From Hydrotalea sp. (GTDB taxonomy: Bacteria; Bacteroidota; Bacteroidia; Chitinophagales; Chitinophagaceae), in NCBI GenBank assembly GCA_027364735.1, contig DAHXOT010000048.1, forward strand, positions 1 to 47,462: a DNA stretch of 47,462 bases. Direction: 5' to 3'. This document shows positions 28,076-36,795 of this stretch, one piece after another; position 1 is the stretch's first letter, and every line of letters starts with the position of its first letter. The notes beneath the pieces were generated by a model. The model did not search any database and was not told the origin of the DNA. It saw nothing but the letters and a program-made list of their open reading frames with translations. Position numbers and translations under genes: made by a program.

Positions 28076-28756
28076 TTATATATCTTTTAGTAAATCGGGT
28101 CTTTTTTGTTGCGTATATTCTACAGCTTGTTCGTATCGCCATTCTTCTACTTTTTTTAAATCGCCTTGCAGCAATATTTCCGGCACTTTTAGTCCTCTAA
28201 AATCTGCAGGGCGTGTATAAACCGGTGGCGCTAATAAATTATCCTGAAAAGAATCGGTTAAGGCAGATGTTTCATCATTCAATACACCGGGAATTAATCG
28301 GCCAACTGCATCTACAATAATTGCAGCAGCCAATTCGCCACCACTTAATACAAAATCTCCAACCGAAATTTCTTTCGTAACATATAAAGTTCTTATTCGT
28401 TGATCTATTCCTTTATAGTGCCCACAAATAATTAATATATTTTCTTTTAGGGAAAGTTGATTGGCAGTTTTTTGATTAAAGGTGTTACCGTCGGGGGTTA
28501 CATAAATTATTTCATCAAATTTTTTTTCTTTTTGTAATTCATCAATCGCATTGGCTAATGGTTGGCATAGTAATACCATGCCTGCTCCGCCGCCATACTG
28601 ATAATCATCTACTTGTCCGTGTTTATTAATTGCCCATTTTCTTAAATTATGAACCTGTATTTGTAATATGCCTTTTTCTTTAGCCCTTTTTAGAATGCTA
28701 TGGTTAAATGGACTTTCTAACAGTTCGGGTACAACTGTAATGATGTGAATATTCAT
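28076..28756 (-). CDS. trmD: tRNA (guanine-37-N1)-methyltransferase
   Basis: This SPOUT methyltransferase modifies G37 next to the anticodon to prevent frameshifting. The 226 residues contain DYQYGGGAGMVL, the trefoil-knot region ICGHYKGIDQRI and ISVGDFVLSGGELA, and the catalytic DSFQDNLLAPPVYTRP. All expected motifs are present and the length is normal. In many bacteria trmD sits behind rpsP and rimM in one operon. Here rimM is about 0.55 kb away on the opposite strand, with an S4 protein gene between them, 27 bp upstream of trmD on the same strand. Confidence 0.95.
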   Translation of the reverse strand: MNIHIITVVPELLESPFNHSILKRAKEKGILQIQVHNLRKWAINKHGQVDDYQYGGGAGMVLLCQPLANAIDELQKEKKFDEIIYVTPDGNTFNQKTANQLSLKENILIICGHYKGIDQRIRTLYVTKEISVGDFVLSGGELAAAIIVDAVGRLIPGVLNDETSALTDSFQDNLLAPPVYTRPADFRGLKVPEILLQGDLKKVEEWRYEQAVEYTQQKRPDLLKDI

Positions 28757-28783
28757 ACTGCAAACTTAGTTGCTTTTTAGGTG

Positions 28784-29176
28784 TTAAGAAATTTCCATAA
28801 AATCGTCTAAATCTCTTCTTTCCTTTTTGGTGGGTCTGCCAATTTTACTTAAACGTTTTCCGGTATTAAATGTTGCAGCCTGAAATTGTATTCTTTCTAT
28901 TTCATCGGTGGGTGTAATATCGGTGTAGTATTGTATGGCTTCGGTATGCTTTACACGTTTTTCTAACAAATCTTTTACTTGTATTTTCCAACGTTTAACT
29001 TCTGTTTTTACTTCATATTCATCTCCAACATTTACATTTTTCGATGCTTTAATATTTTCTCCATTCAATTTCACTTTACCTTTACTAATTGCATCGGCAG
29101 CTTGGCTACGTGTTTTAAATAGCCTAATAGCCCAAAGATAGGTATCAATACGAAGTTTTTTCTTAGCATCGCTCAT
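28784..29176 (-). CDS. S4-domain RNA-binding protein, Hsp15-like
   Basis: The 130-residue basic protein consists of an S4 RNA-binding domain (about residues 8-70: LRIDTYLWAIRLFKTRSQAA, ISKGKVKLNGENIKAS) and a charged tail with RLSKIGRPTKKERRDLDDF. This is the Hsp15 (HslR) layout; Hsp15 in E. coli binds stalled 50S subunits that carry nascent chain-tRNA. The role here is by analogy only. It lies 27 bp upstream of trmD, same strand, and is divergent from rimM with a 133-bp gap. Confidence 0.87.
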   Translation of the reverse strand: MSDAKKKLRIDTYLWAIRLFKTRSQAADAISKGKVKLNGENIKASKNVNVGDEYEVKTEVKRWKIQVKDLLEKRVKHTEAIQYYTDITPTDEIERIQFQAATFNTGKRLSKIGRPTKKERRDLDDFMEIS

Positions 29177-29248
29177 GTATCAAAAGTAAGAAAAAGCCAA
29201 AGCATCTAACATAAAATGCTTGTATAAAAACATGTATGGATAGCTACA

Positions 29249-29279
29249 ATTGTTTAGTTAATGCAATAATTTATCTTGC
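29249..29279 (+). promoter_or_regulatory. Candidate promoter for rimM
   Basis: ATTG (29249-29252) and TATCTTGC (29272-29279) are 19 bases apart, resembling the Bacteroidota TTG / TAnnTTTG pair; the -7 box has one mismatch in its TTTG part. The ATG at 29310 follows after a 30-base leader. Confidence 0.4.
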
Positions 29280-29309
29280 TAATTTTTTATGTAACTGAAA
29301 TATTAAATA

Positions 29310-29828
29310 ATGAGTACTTACATACATATTGGTCGGTTTGTTGCAACATTTGGCATTCAGGGAGAATTAATTTTAAAACATGTTTTGGCAAAAAAAATAC
29401 ATTTTAAAAAGGTAGAAGCCATTTTTGTAGAAGAAGTAAAAAATACATATTTGCCTTATTTTATTGAAACAGCCAAACCCAAAAATGAGGAAGAAGTGCT
29501 TATACAACTGGAAGGAATTAAAAGTAAAGAAGCAGCGCATTTATTGGTTTATAAAAATGTTTGGTTACAAGAAACCGACTTTAGGCAACTGGCCGGAAAA
29601 ATGGCGCCTATTTCTTTATTGGGATTTACCATTATAAACAAGGGTGTTACACTGGCAACTATTGAAGAAGTAATAGAACAGCCGCACCAAATATTAACCA
29701 GAATTACTTTAAATAATAAAGAAGTTCTTATTCCTTTACACCAAGACTCGTTGCTTAAAATAGATTATAAAACCCAACAAGTAATAGTAAATTTACCCGA
29801 TGGTTTATTGGATGTGTATCTTGAATAG
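29310..29828 (+). CDS. rimM: 16S rRNA-processing protein RimM
   Basis: RimM binds ribosomal protein S19 and helps mature the head of the 30S subunit. The 172 residues begin IHIGRFVATFGIQGELILKHV (reductase/tRNA-binding-like N-domain, to about 90) and continue with a PRC-barrel domain (GFTIINKGVTLATIEEVIEQPHQIL, VLIPLHQDSLLKIDYKTQQVIVNLPDGLLDVY). The protein is full length. It ends in TAG and is followed 31 bp later by dinB on the same strand. The usual neighbour rpsP is not present in the window. Confidence 0.93.
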   Translation: MSTYIHIGRFVATFGIQGELILKHVLAKKIHFKKVEAIFVEEVKNTYLPYFIETAKPKNEEEVLIQLEGIKSKEAAHLLVYKNVWLQETDFRQLAGKMAPISLLGFTIINKGVTLATIEEVIEQPHQILTRITLNNKEVLIPLHQDSLLKIDYKTQQVIVNLPDGLLDVYLE

Positions 29829-29859
29829 TAATTAACTACTTTCATTTATTACAATAAAA

Positions 29860-31032
29860 ATGAGTTCTCCTCAAACATATATTGCTCATCTCGATTTAGA
29901 TTCTTTTTTTGTAAGTGTAGAAATTATTAATAATCCTTCCTTAAAAGGAAAACCGGTTATTGTAGGTGGGCATAATGAAAGAGGTGTTGTAGCTACTTGC
30001 AGTTATGAAGCCCGAAAGTATGGCGTGCATAGTGCTATGTCTATGAAAAAAGCTTTACAACTTTGTCCCAATGCTATTATTATAAGTGGAACACGAAGCG
30101 AATACACTCAATTTTCTCGAAAAGTAACCAATATTATTGCAGCAAAAGCACCTTTATTCGAAAAGGCAAGTATTGATGAATTTTATGTTGATTTAACAGG
30201 AATGGATAAATATTTTGATCCATTTCAATGGACAATTAATTTGCGTAACGAAATTATTCAACAAACACAATTGCCCATTTCATTCGGACTTGCATCTAAT
30301 AAAATGGTTGCCAAAATTGTCACCGATGAAGCAAAACCTAATGGATATTTATGGGTGTATCCGGGAATGGAAAAAGATTTTTTAGCTCCTTTGGCAGTTA
30401 ATAAAATTCCGGGAGTTGGTAAGCAAACTTTTTTGCTATTGCAAAATATGGGTATTGCTTTCATTGGCGATATTTTAAAATTTACTTCACAAGAATTAGA
30501 ACAACAATTAGGAAATTTTGGATTAGAATTATATCAAAAAGCACAAGGTATTCATTGGGGAAAAGTATATCCTTATCACGAAGTGAAATCTGTATCAACC
30601 GAAAATACCTTTGAAGAAAATACCAGCAACATCAACTTTTTATTAAGTGAGCTGGTACGAATGACCGAAAAAATTGCACATGAATTACGGAAAGAAAATA
30701 AACTCTGCAAATGTGTTGCCGTAAAAATTCGCTATCCCAATTTCGAAACCACTTCTCGCCAAATTACTATTAATGATACCTGCAGAGATGATGAATTAAT
30801 TGCTGTAGCAAAAAATTTATTTCATCAGCTTTATCGAAAAAATATGCCGGTACGCTTATTAGGCATACGTTTAAGCGAGCTAACTTATTCTGCCATTCAG
30901 GCAAACTTATTTGATGATGGAACAAAAAAAGCTAATTTATATAAAGCTATTGATGCAGTAAAAAATCAATACGGTAAAAAATCGCTTCAAACGGCCAGAT
31001 CAGTTTATCAAAAAAATAATAAAGCCAATTAA
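29860..31032 (+). CDS. dinB: DNA polymerase IV (Y family)
   Basis: This is a translesion polymerase. The 390 residues have the first catalytic aspartate in AHLDLDSFF (D12, with a steric-gate Phe at about 16-17), the second acidic pair D106-E107 in SIDEFYVDLTG, palm/thumb helix-hairpin-helix sequence NKIPGVGKQT (181-190) and a little-finger domain from about 240. A beta-clamp-binding motif QANLF is at 347-351, near the end as expected. All catalytic residues are intact. No lexA-type box was recognised upstream. Confidence 0.93.
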   Translation: MSSPQTYIAHLDLDSFFVSVEIINNPSLKGKPVIVGGHNERGVVATCSYEARKYGVHSAMSMKKALQLCPNAIIISGTRSEYTQFSRKVTNIIAAKAPLFEKASIDEFYVDLTGMDKYFDPFQWTINLRNEIIQQTQLPISFGLASNKMVAKIVTDEAKPNGYLWVYPGMEKDFLAPLAVNKIPGVGKQTFLLLQNMGIAFIGDILKFTSQELEQQLGNFGLELYQKAQGIHWGKVYPYHEVKSVSTENTFEENTSNINFLLSELVRMTEKIAHELRKENKLCKCVAVKIRYPNFETTSRQITINDTCRDDELIAVAKNLFHQLYRKNMPVRLLGIRLSELTYSAIQANLFDDGTKKANLYKAIDAVKNQYGKKSLQTARSVYQKNNKAN

Positions 31033-31064
31033 TATTCTTTATCTTTCAAAAAACATCATCGTTT

Positions 31065-32339
31065 ATGAGAAATATTTTACTACTGTTTGTATTTGCTACA
31101 CAAATTGCTTTTGCACAAAAAACCATTTTGCATTGTGGTCAGTTAATAGATGTGCAGCAATTAAAAATAAATAAAGAAGTTTCTGTTATCATTGAAAATG
31201 GCAAAGTAATTGGTATTGAAAATGGGTACATTACCGCTAATGCAGGCGATAAAGTGGTTAATTTAAAAAGCCAAACGGTAATGCCCGGATTAATAGATTG
31301 TCATACGCATTTAGAAGATCAAATTGGGGCTAACAGAATTGTAAAAGAGTTTACCGAAAACTCGGCCGATATTGCTTTTGCTTCTACCGTATATGCCAAA
31401 ACAACACTATTGGCTGGTTTTACCACTGTTAGAGATTTGGGCGGCTCGGGCGTAAATATTGCATTGCGAAATGCAATTAATAAAGGCATTGTGATTGGCC
31501 CACGAGTATTTACTGCCGGGCGAATTATTTCAAGTACTGGTGGGCACGGAGATCCCACTAACGGTTTACGTAATGATTTAATGCACGATAAAAATTTAAA
31601 CAGCAATGTCGCAAATGGTACCGATGAATGCAGAGCTGCTGTAAGATTGCGTTATAAAGAAGGAAGTGATTTTATTAAAATAACAGCAACCGGTGGCGTA
31701 TTAAGTATGGAAAAAGATGGTGCCGGTGCTCAATTTACCGAAGAAGAAATTAGAACAATTGTTGAAACAGCTAAAGATTATGGAATGAAAGTAGCCTCTC
31801 ATTGCCATGGAGCAGAAGGAATGAAACGTTCGGTTAGGGCAGGTGTTAATTCTATTGAACATGGAACTTATATGGATGAAGAAACGATGGAACTAATGAA
31901 AAAAAATGGTACTTATTTAGTTCCTACTATTATTGCAGGAAAATCTGTTGCAGATTCTGCTACCAAAAAACAGGGTTTCTTCCCCGAAGTAATTGCTCGT
32001 AAAGCAATGGAAGTAGGTCCGGTTATTCAAAACACTTTTGCCAAAGCATACAAAGCAGGCGTTAAAATTGCATTTGGTACAGATGCCGGTGTATATGCAC
32101 ATGGAAAAAATTGGATGGAATTTGTGTATATGCATGAAGCCGGAATGCCTGCTTTAGAATGTATTAAAGCTGCTACACTAAGTGCCGCCGATTTAATTGG
32201 CAATGATAATATTGGTGTTATTGAAAAAGGTAAGTGGGCCGATGTTATTGCTGTTGATGGAGATCCTTCGAAAGATATTTCTGTAATAGGAAAAGTAAAA
32301 TTTGTAATGAAAGCAGGTGTTGTATATAAAAATGAATAG
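31065..32339 (+). CDS. Secreted metal-dependent amidohydrolase (imidazolonepropionase/prolidase-like)
   Basis: The 424 residues start with a signal peptide (1-18, ending IAFA before Q). The amidohydrolase barrel shows DCHTHLED (HxH metal pair), a lysine in SDFIKITATGGV as the likely bridging carbamylated residue, ASHCHGAEG, SIEHGTYMD and the catalytic aspartate in FGTDAGVYAHG. The order matches the Xaa-Pro dipeptidase/imidazolonepropionase-related group that acts on dipeptides or cyclic amides. The substrate is not evident. It ends in TAG and converges with a pseudouridine synthase gene, with a hairpin between them. Confidence 0.87.
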   Translation: MRNILLLFVFATQIAFAQKTILHCGQLIDVQQLKINKEVSVIIENGKVIGIENGYITANAGDKVVNLKSQTVMPGLIDCHTHLEDQIGANRIVKEFTENSADIAFASTVYAKTTLLAGFTTVRDLGGSGVNIALRNAINKGIVIGPRVFTAGRIISSTGGHGDPTNGLRNDLMHDKNLNSNVANGTDECRAAVRLRYKEGSDFIKITATGGVLSMEKDGAGAQFTEEEIRTIVETAKDYGMKVASHCHGAEGMKRSVRAGVNSIEHGTYMDEETMELMKKNGTYLVPTIIAGKSVADSATKKQGFFPEVIARKAMEVGPVIQNTFAKAYKAGVKIAFGTDAGVYAHGKNWMEFVYMHEAGMPALECIKAATLSAADLIGNDNIGVIEKGKWADVIAVDGDPSKDISVIGKVKFVMKAGVVYKNE

Positions 32340-32354
32340 CATTTAAAAACAATA

Positions 32355-32370
32355 CCACATAAAAATGTGG
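32355..32370 (-). terminator. Hairpin between convergent amidohydrolase and pseudouridine synthase genes
   Basis: CCACAT and ATGTGG form a 6-bp stem with an AAAA loop. Read on the minus strand it is followed by TATTGTTTTTAAAT, a T-rich tail, and lies 11 bases beyond the stop of the minus-strand gene. On the plus strand no T-run follows. Confidence 0.5.
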
Positions 32371-32380
32371 CATCGAAATA

Positions 32381-33091
32381 TTATCCTTTCCATTTTCTTA
32401 GCTGTTGAATTACAGCTCTTAAATCTTTTGGTATTGCTGCTTCTAATTCAAAAACTTCATTATTTAAGGTAAATTTTAATTTCCAAGAATGTAATGCAAG
32501 TCTTGATAATATTGGTTTTTCTTCTTCGGCATATTTCGATAATTTAAAATTTCTTTTAATAGCAGATAATAAAATAGGTTTTCCATCGCCATAAACTTCA
32601 TCGCAAGCAATACTATGACCAATATGTTTGGTATGAACTCGAATTTGATGCGTACGTCCGGTATGAATTTGAAACTGCACCCATGAAAACGTACGAAAAG
32701 GTTCTAATACTGTATAATCGGTAATAGAAGGTTTTCCTTTTTGGTGTGTAATCATAGAACCTTTTCTCATACTATTTTCCATAATAGCTACATCAATAGT
32801 TCCTTCACTTTCTAATAAAGTGCCATGTACTAAACCTACATAATATTTTTCCACTTCTCTTCCTTCAAATAATTGCGATAATTGTTTATGTGTAGTTTCA
32901 TTTTTTGCAAAAACAATTACACCGCTGGTATCTTTATCCAATCGGTGTACCGTAAAAATTTTACCTAACTTTTGTTCTAATAATAGTTTTAGCGAAATTT
33001 CTTTCCCTTCTCGGTCGGGTATTGATAATAATCCGGAAGGTTTATTAATAGCAATAAAAGAATCAGTCTCCCAAATTATTTCCGGCTTCAT
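32381..33091 (-). CDS. RluA-family pseudouridine synthase
   Basis: The 236-residue protein isomerises uridine in RNA. It shows IAINKPSGLLSIPDREG (14-29), the catalytic aspartate D52 in VHRLDKDTSGVIVFAKN, and IHTGRTHQIRVHTKHIGHSIACDEVYG. There is no N-terminal S4 domain, so it is of the short RluA type rather than RluC/D; the target nucleotide cannot be told. Its ATG lies 29 bases inside the 3' end of the upstream RsuA/RluB-type gene in another frame, so two pseudouridine synthases appear to be coexpressed. Confidence 0.9.
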   Translation of the reverse strand: MKPEIIWETDSFIAINKPSGLLSIPDREGKEISLKLLLEQKLGKIFTVHRLDKDTSGVIVFAKNETTHKQLSQLFEGREVEKYYVGLVHGTLLESEGTIDVAIMENSMRKGSMITHQKGKPSITDYTVLEPFRTFSWVQFQIHTGRTHQIRVHTKHIGHSIACDEVYGDGKPILLSAIKRNFKLSKYAEEEKPILSRLALHSWKLKFTLNNEVFELEAAIPKDLRAVIQQLRKWKG

Positions 33092-34088
33092 ATTTATTTT
33101 TTCTGGTGAAAGATTGATTCATGTATTTTAGTAAGCGTACTTCTTTTTCATTCAGCATACGCCATTTTCCCCTTTCTACATTTTTTTTGGTAAGGTTGGC
33201 AAACATCACTCTATCAAGGTTTCTAACATCATATCCCAATTGTTCAAATATTCGGCGAACAATTCTGTTTCTTCCGCTATGAATTTCAATGCCTACTATA
33301 CTTTTATCTTTTGCATCAATAAAAGCCAGTGCATCGGCTTTAACAAAACCATCTTCTAACGTTATGCCATTGGCGATAGTATCAAAATCTCTTTTTGTTA
33401 AAGGTTTATCTAATTTAACCTCATAAATTTTCTTAATTTCAAATGAGGGGTGTGTAAGTTTTTGGGCTAATTCTCCATCGTTGGTTAATAACAAAACGCC
33501 TGTAGTATTTCTATCTAATCTTCCAACAGAATATACTCTTTCTTTAGTGGCACCTTTTACTAAATCGTAAACAGTTTTTCTTCCTTCGGGGTCTTTAGCT
33601 GTGGTTAAATAATCTTTAGGTTTATTTAATAAAATGTAAACCAAGTTTCGTTGTAAAAAAATTTTCTTTCCTTTTACCTTCACATCTTCGTTGCCACGAA
33701 CTTTACAACCCGGTTCGTAAACTACATCGCCATTAACGGTAACTAAACCTTGTTTTACCATTTCAGCAGCTTCTCTTCTTCCGCAAATACCACAATAGGC
33801 GATAAATTTATTTAAAGGCATTTGTTCTATTACAGGTTCTTGATTGCGGGTTGAAAGTTGGTTTTTGGGGTGGGTATTATTTTTTTCTATAGCCTGCGAT
33901 TTAAAGCCGGTAGTTGGTTGTTTAACATCAATTCCACGTTGTTGTTCCCATTTTTTTCTGCGAGCTTCGTCTCCGGCTGCTTTGGCTTCGGCTTTTATTT
34001 TTCTTTTTTCTTGGCGAATGGCTTCTTTCTTTTTAGCACCTTTAAATTCGGGCTTAATAAATTTTTCAAATCCTTTATTTGTTGTCAT
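33063..34088 (-). CDS. RsuA/RluB-family pseudouridine synthase with basic N-terminal extension
   Basis: I start at the ATG at 34088 (MTTNKGFEKF), not the TTG 12 codons upstream, giving 341 residues. Residues 1-90 are a Lys/Ala/Glu-rich extension (AKKKEAIRQEKRKIKAEAKA) likely to be disordered or coiled and RNA-contacting. An S4 domain follows at about 91-140 (PLNKFIAYCGICGRREAAEM), then the synthase domain with catalytic D192 in SVGRLDRNTTGVLLLTNDG and IHSGRNRIVRRIFEQLGYDV. RluB targets U2605 of 23S rRNA and RluF U2604; the exact target here is uncertain. Its 3' end overlaps the RluA-family gene by 29 bases. Confidence 0.88.
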   Translation of the reverse strand: MTTNKGFEKFIKPEFKGAKKKEAIRQEKRKIKAEAKAAGDEARRKKWEQQRGIDVKQPTTGFKSQAIEKNNTHPKNQLSTRNQEPVIEQMPLNKFIAYCGICGRREAAEMVKQGLVTVNGDVVYEPGCKVRGNEDVKVKGKKIFLQRNLVYILLNKPKDYLTTAKDPEGRKTVYDLVKGATKERVYSVGRLDRNTTGVLLLTNDGELAQKLTHPSFEIKKIYEVKLDKPLTKRDFDTIANGITLEDGFVKADALAFIDAKDKSIVGIEIHSGRNRIVRRIFEQLGYDVRNLDRVMFANLTKKNVERGKWRMLNEKEVRLLKYMNQSFTRKNKYEAGNNLGD

Positions 34089-34256
34089 ATTATGTGGTTT
34101 GCTGTTTTTCAACAGGTGATGCAAAAGTAATTAAATTAAAATAAGTTGGTTCTATTGAAAAGAACTTCTTTTAAAATACAATATAGTGTTATGCCTATTT
34201 TGTATTAGTTTTTTGGGAGCATAAAGGAGTAACTATTTAATAGGCTGTTTATTTTT

Positions 34257-36647
34257 TTAATCATTTTGTAATCGTTCTTTTTCTTCTGTATTACTGGGCG
34301 AATTTGCATGATTTGTTTTAATAAACCAATTGCCTAATTTGTACACTATCACTAATCTAACACCTCTTGTATCAAAATAGTTCTGGTATACTTGCTTTAT
34401 ATTGTTACTTAAATAGAAGTATTGTGGATTAGCAGTTTTAAAAATATCTGTAGCATAAAATCGGAACTCTAATCTCTGTTTTGGAATTAAATAATTAAAC
34501 CCTATATCTAATTGAAAAAAATTTTTCTTATTTCTATAATTGTATATTCCGGGAATATCATCTTCTATATTTAAAATACCAATCAATGTTTTTTTTGTAT
34601 CAAAAGGAATAGTATTATTTAGTGTAAGTATACTTCCATACCCTTGTGCATTCGCAAATTCTTGTTTGTTTGATAAATACCTCAAATAGCTAAAATTAGC
34701 TTGTATCTCAGACTCTAACCATTTAAATTGGTTGAAAGATTTATAAATACTAATACCATAAGATTGTAAATTCAAAAAATTGTCCGTTTCTTGAATTTGA
34801 TTGGTTATGTTAGAAGGGTCTAACACTACATATTGTCCAAATTGATTAATTTGATTGGAATAATATAATTTGGCATTGAAAGAATTGTTGTGAGTATATG
34901 ATAATTCTATATTACTGATAAATGAAGGTTGTAAAAAAGGATTGCCAATAGCATAATTATATTTACTGATATACCATTTAAAGGGGTCTAAATAGTTATA
35001 AGGTGGTCTGTTTATCCGTTTGGTATAATTGATAGATATATTACTTTTATTAGTTAAATCATGAGAAATATAAATTGATGGAAATAGATTAATGTAATTA
35101 TTAGTATTGGATTGATTAGTTACAAATGAATTGCCGTTAGTTTGAGTAAGTTCTGCTCTTAATCCTCCTTTAAATGACCAATTGCTTATATTTTTCTCCA
35201 TACTATAATAGGCCGCTTGTATATTTTCTTTATAAGTATATTGATTGGATAATGAGGGTACAAGAATATTACTGCCATTTATAACATCGAAAAACATGCT
35301 ATTAGATGTGGAGTTGATAAATGAAAATTTAGAACCGGTATTAACTGTACAATGAAATAGCGGAAATACAAAGTCTATTTGAGAAGTATAGATATTATAG
35401 TTTTGACTTCCATTAGTATTGAAATTTTCGTTTATATAGTTAATGTTATTTATTTGGGTAATAGAAATAAAAGGTCTGCTATTGTATATGTTATTATTTA
35501 AATAAGCAGCATCAACTGTAAAATAGGATAGTTTATTTGGAAGCAAGTGTTTAAAAAATATATCTGCATTATAGGTATAATCTTTAGTGGTAGTTACACC
35601 GTTTGATAGTATGGTAGAATCTGTTACATTGCTTTTAGCGTTAATAAAATCTGTTTGATTTTTAATATCGCTTATTGTTTGTTTATTAAATATTGGTGTT
35701 TGAATATTGACAATAATATTTGAATTGGCATTAAAATTATACCCCAATGTTACCTGTGCATCAGAACTTAGATATTGCCATTTTTTAGGATTAAACGTTG
35801 TATTAATTTCACTGGGGAAATAACTATAGTATTGGTTTTGATTGAGATAAGTATTATTTCCGCCTTGAATTTTTCCTTCAAAGAAAAATTTTTTATCAAC
35901 ATAATTGATATATGCAGCACCCATATACGACGAATATGTTCTTTGTTTATATCCGGCTTGTAAATATTCTTTCCAGCCGGGATGTATGTTTTTTTTCATA
36001 ACAATTTTAATAATCCCTACGTTGCCTTCTGCATCATACTGAGCAGGGGGAGAAGAAATTATTTCTATACTTTTTATAGCGTCTGTGGGTAATGTATTAA
36101 GATAACTCAAAAGCGAGTAGCCATTTAGCCTTATAATATAATCATTGATATAAACCAATACAGATGCTTTACCAGCCATACTTATAGATTTATCGGAAAC
36201 ATGAATAGTAGGTAATAGTTTTAAAATATCTATAGTTGCTTTACCTCTTGTTTCTATATTGCTTCCAATATTTATTATTAGCCTATCTGATTTCGCTTGT
36301 ATTAATGGATTTTTTGCTTGTACTGTAACTCCTTGTAAATTTTTTATCTCGGAGTTAAGGATAAAATTGATGGTAGTATCTTGGCTTATATAGGTTTGTA
36401 ATTTTATTGGGGTATATCCAATCATGGATATTGATATGTTGCAATTTCCTTTTGTAACATTTTTAAAATAATAATTACCTAACGAGTTGCTTAGTGTTAC
36501 TGAATTATTTATCGAATCAACAGATGTTTTGACTGTAGCAAACTCAATTGGAGTTCCGGTTATATTTTTTATGTTTCCTTTTAGGGTATATTGCGATAAG
36601 GAATACGAGCTATACAATAACAGCAAAACAATAAATACTAATTTCAT
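34257..36647 (-). CDS. TonB-receptor-like outer-membrane barrel protein (OMP_b-brl_3 type)
   Basis: The 796-residue protein has a signal peptide (1-18, ending SYSLS before Q), a CarboxypepD_reg-like domain (20-105, YTLKGNIKNITGTPIEFATV), a plug-like domain (about 110-220, with GKATIDILKLLPTIHVS and SIEIISSPPAQYDAEGNVGI) and a barrel rich in Asn, Tyr and Ser. The tail runs on past the last strand with a hydrophilic end (NHANSPSNTEEKERLQND), unlike the aromatic end of typical barrels. I recall this layout in a Bacteroidota family of outer-membrane proteins of unknown substrate. It is set apart by 168- and 148-bp flanks, and its strong Asn bias differs from neighbouring genes. Confidence 0.85.
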   Translation of the reverse strand: MKLVFIVLLLLYSSYSLSQYTLKGNIKNITGTPIEFATVKTSVDSINNSVTLSNSLGNYYFKNVTKGNCNISISMIGYTPIKLQTYISQDTTINFILNSEIKNLQGVTVQAKNPLIQAKSDRLIINIGSNIETRGKATIDILKLLPTIHVSDKSISMAGKASVLVYINDYIIRLNGYSLLSYLNTLPTDAIKSIEIISSPPAQYDAEGNVGIIKIVMKKNIHPGWKEYLQAGYKQRTYSSYMGAAYINYVDKKFFFEGKIQGGNNTYLNQNQYYSYFPSEINTTFNPKKWQYLSSDAQVTLGYNFNANSNIIVNIQTPIFNKQTISDIKNQTDFINAKSNVTDSTILSNGVTTTKDYTYNADIFFKHLLPNKLSYFTVDAAYLNNNIYNSRPFISITQINNINYINENFNTNGSQNYNIYTSQIDFVFPLFHCTVNTGSKFSFINSTSNSMFFDVINGSNILVPSLSNQYTYKENIQAAYYSMEKNISNWSFKGGLRAELTQTNGNSFVTNQSNTNNYINLFPSIYISHDLTNKSNISINYTKRINRPPYNYLDPFKWYISKYNYAIGNPFLQPSFISNIELSYTHNNSFNAKLYYSNQINQFGQYVVLDPSNITNQIQETDNFLNLQSYGISIYKSFNQFKWLESEIQANFSYLRYLSNKQEFANAQGYGSILTLNNTIPFDTKKTLIGILNIEDDIPGIYNYRNKKNFFQLDIGFNYLIPKQRLEFRFYATDIFKTANPQYFYLSNNIKQVYQNYFDTRGVRLVIVYKLGNWFIKTNHANSPSNTEEKERLQND

Positions 36648-36669
36648 ACAATTGCCTGTTAATAGAAAA

Positions 36670-36677
36670 CAAATGTA
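36670..36677 (-). promoter_or_regulatory. Candidate -7 promoter box for the OMP_b-brl_3-type gene
   Basis: On the minus strand TACATTTG matches TAnnTTTG exactly and lies 22 bases before the ATG at 36647. I see no clear TTTG 17-23 bases further upstream, so support is partial. Confidence 0.35.
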
Positions 36678-36795
36678 TTTTTTTTTACATATATTAATAT
36701 TTTATTACGAATTGTTTTTTATAACAGTAGGTTAAAAATACTTAAAACACGTTTTATTTATAAGGGCAAATATTTTTATTGTGTGTGAGTATCAT

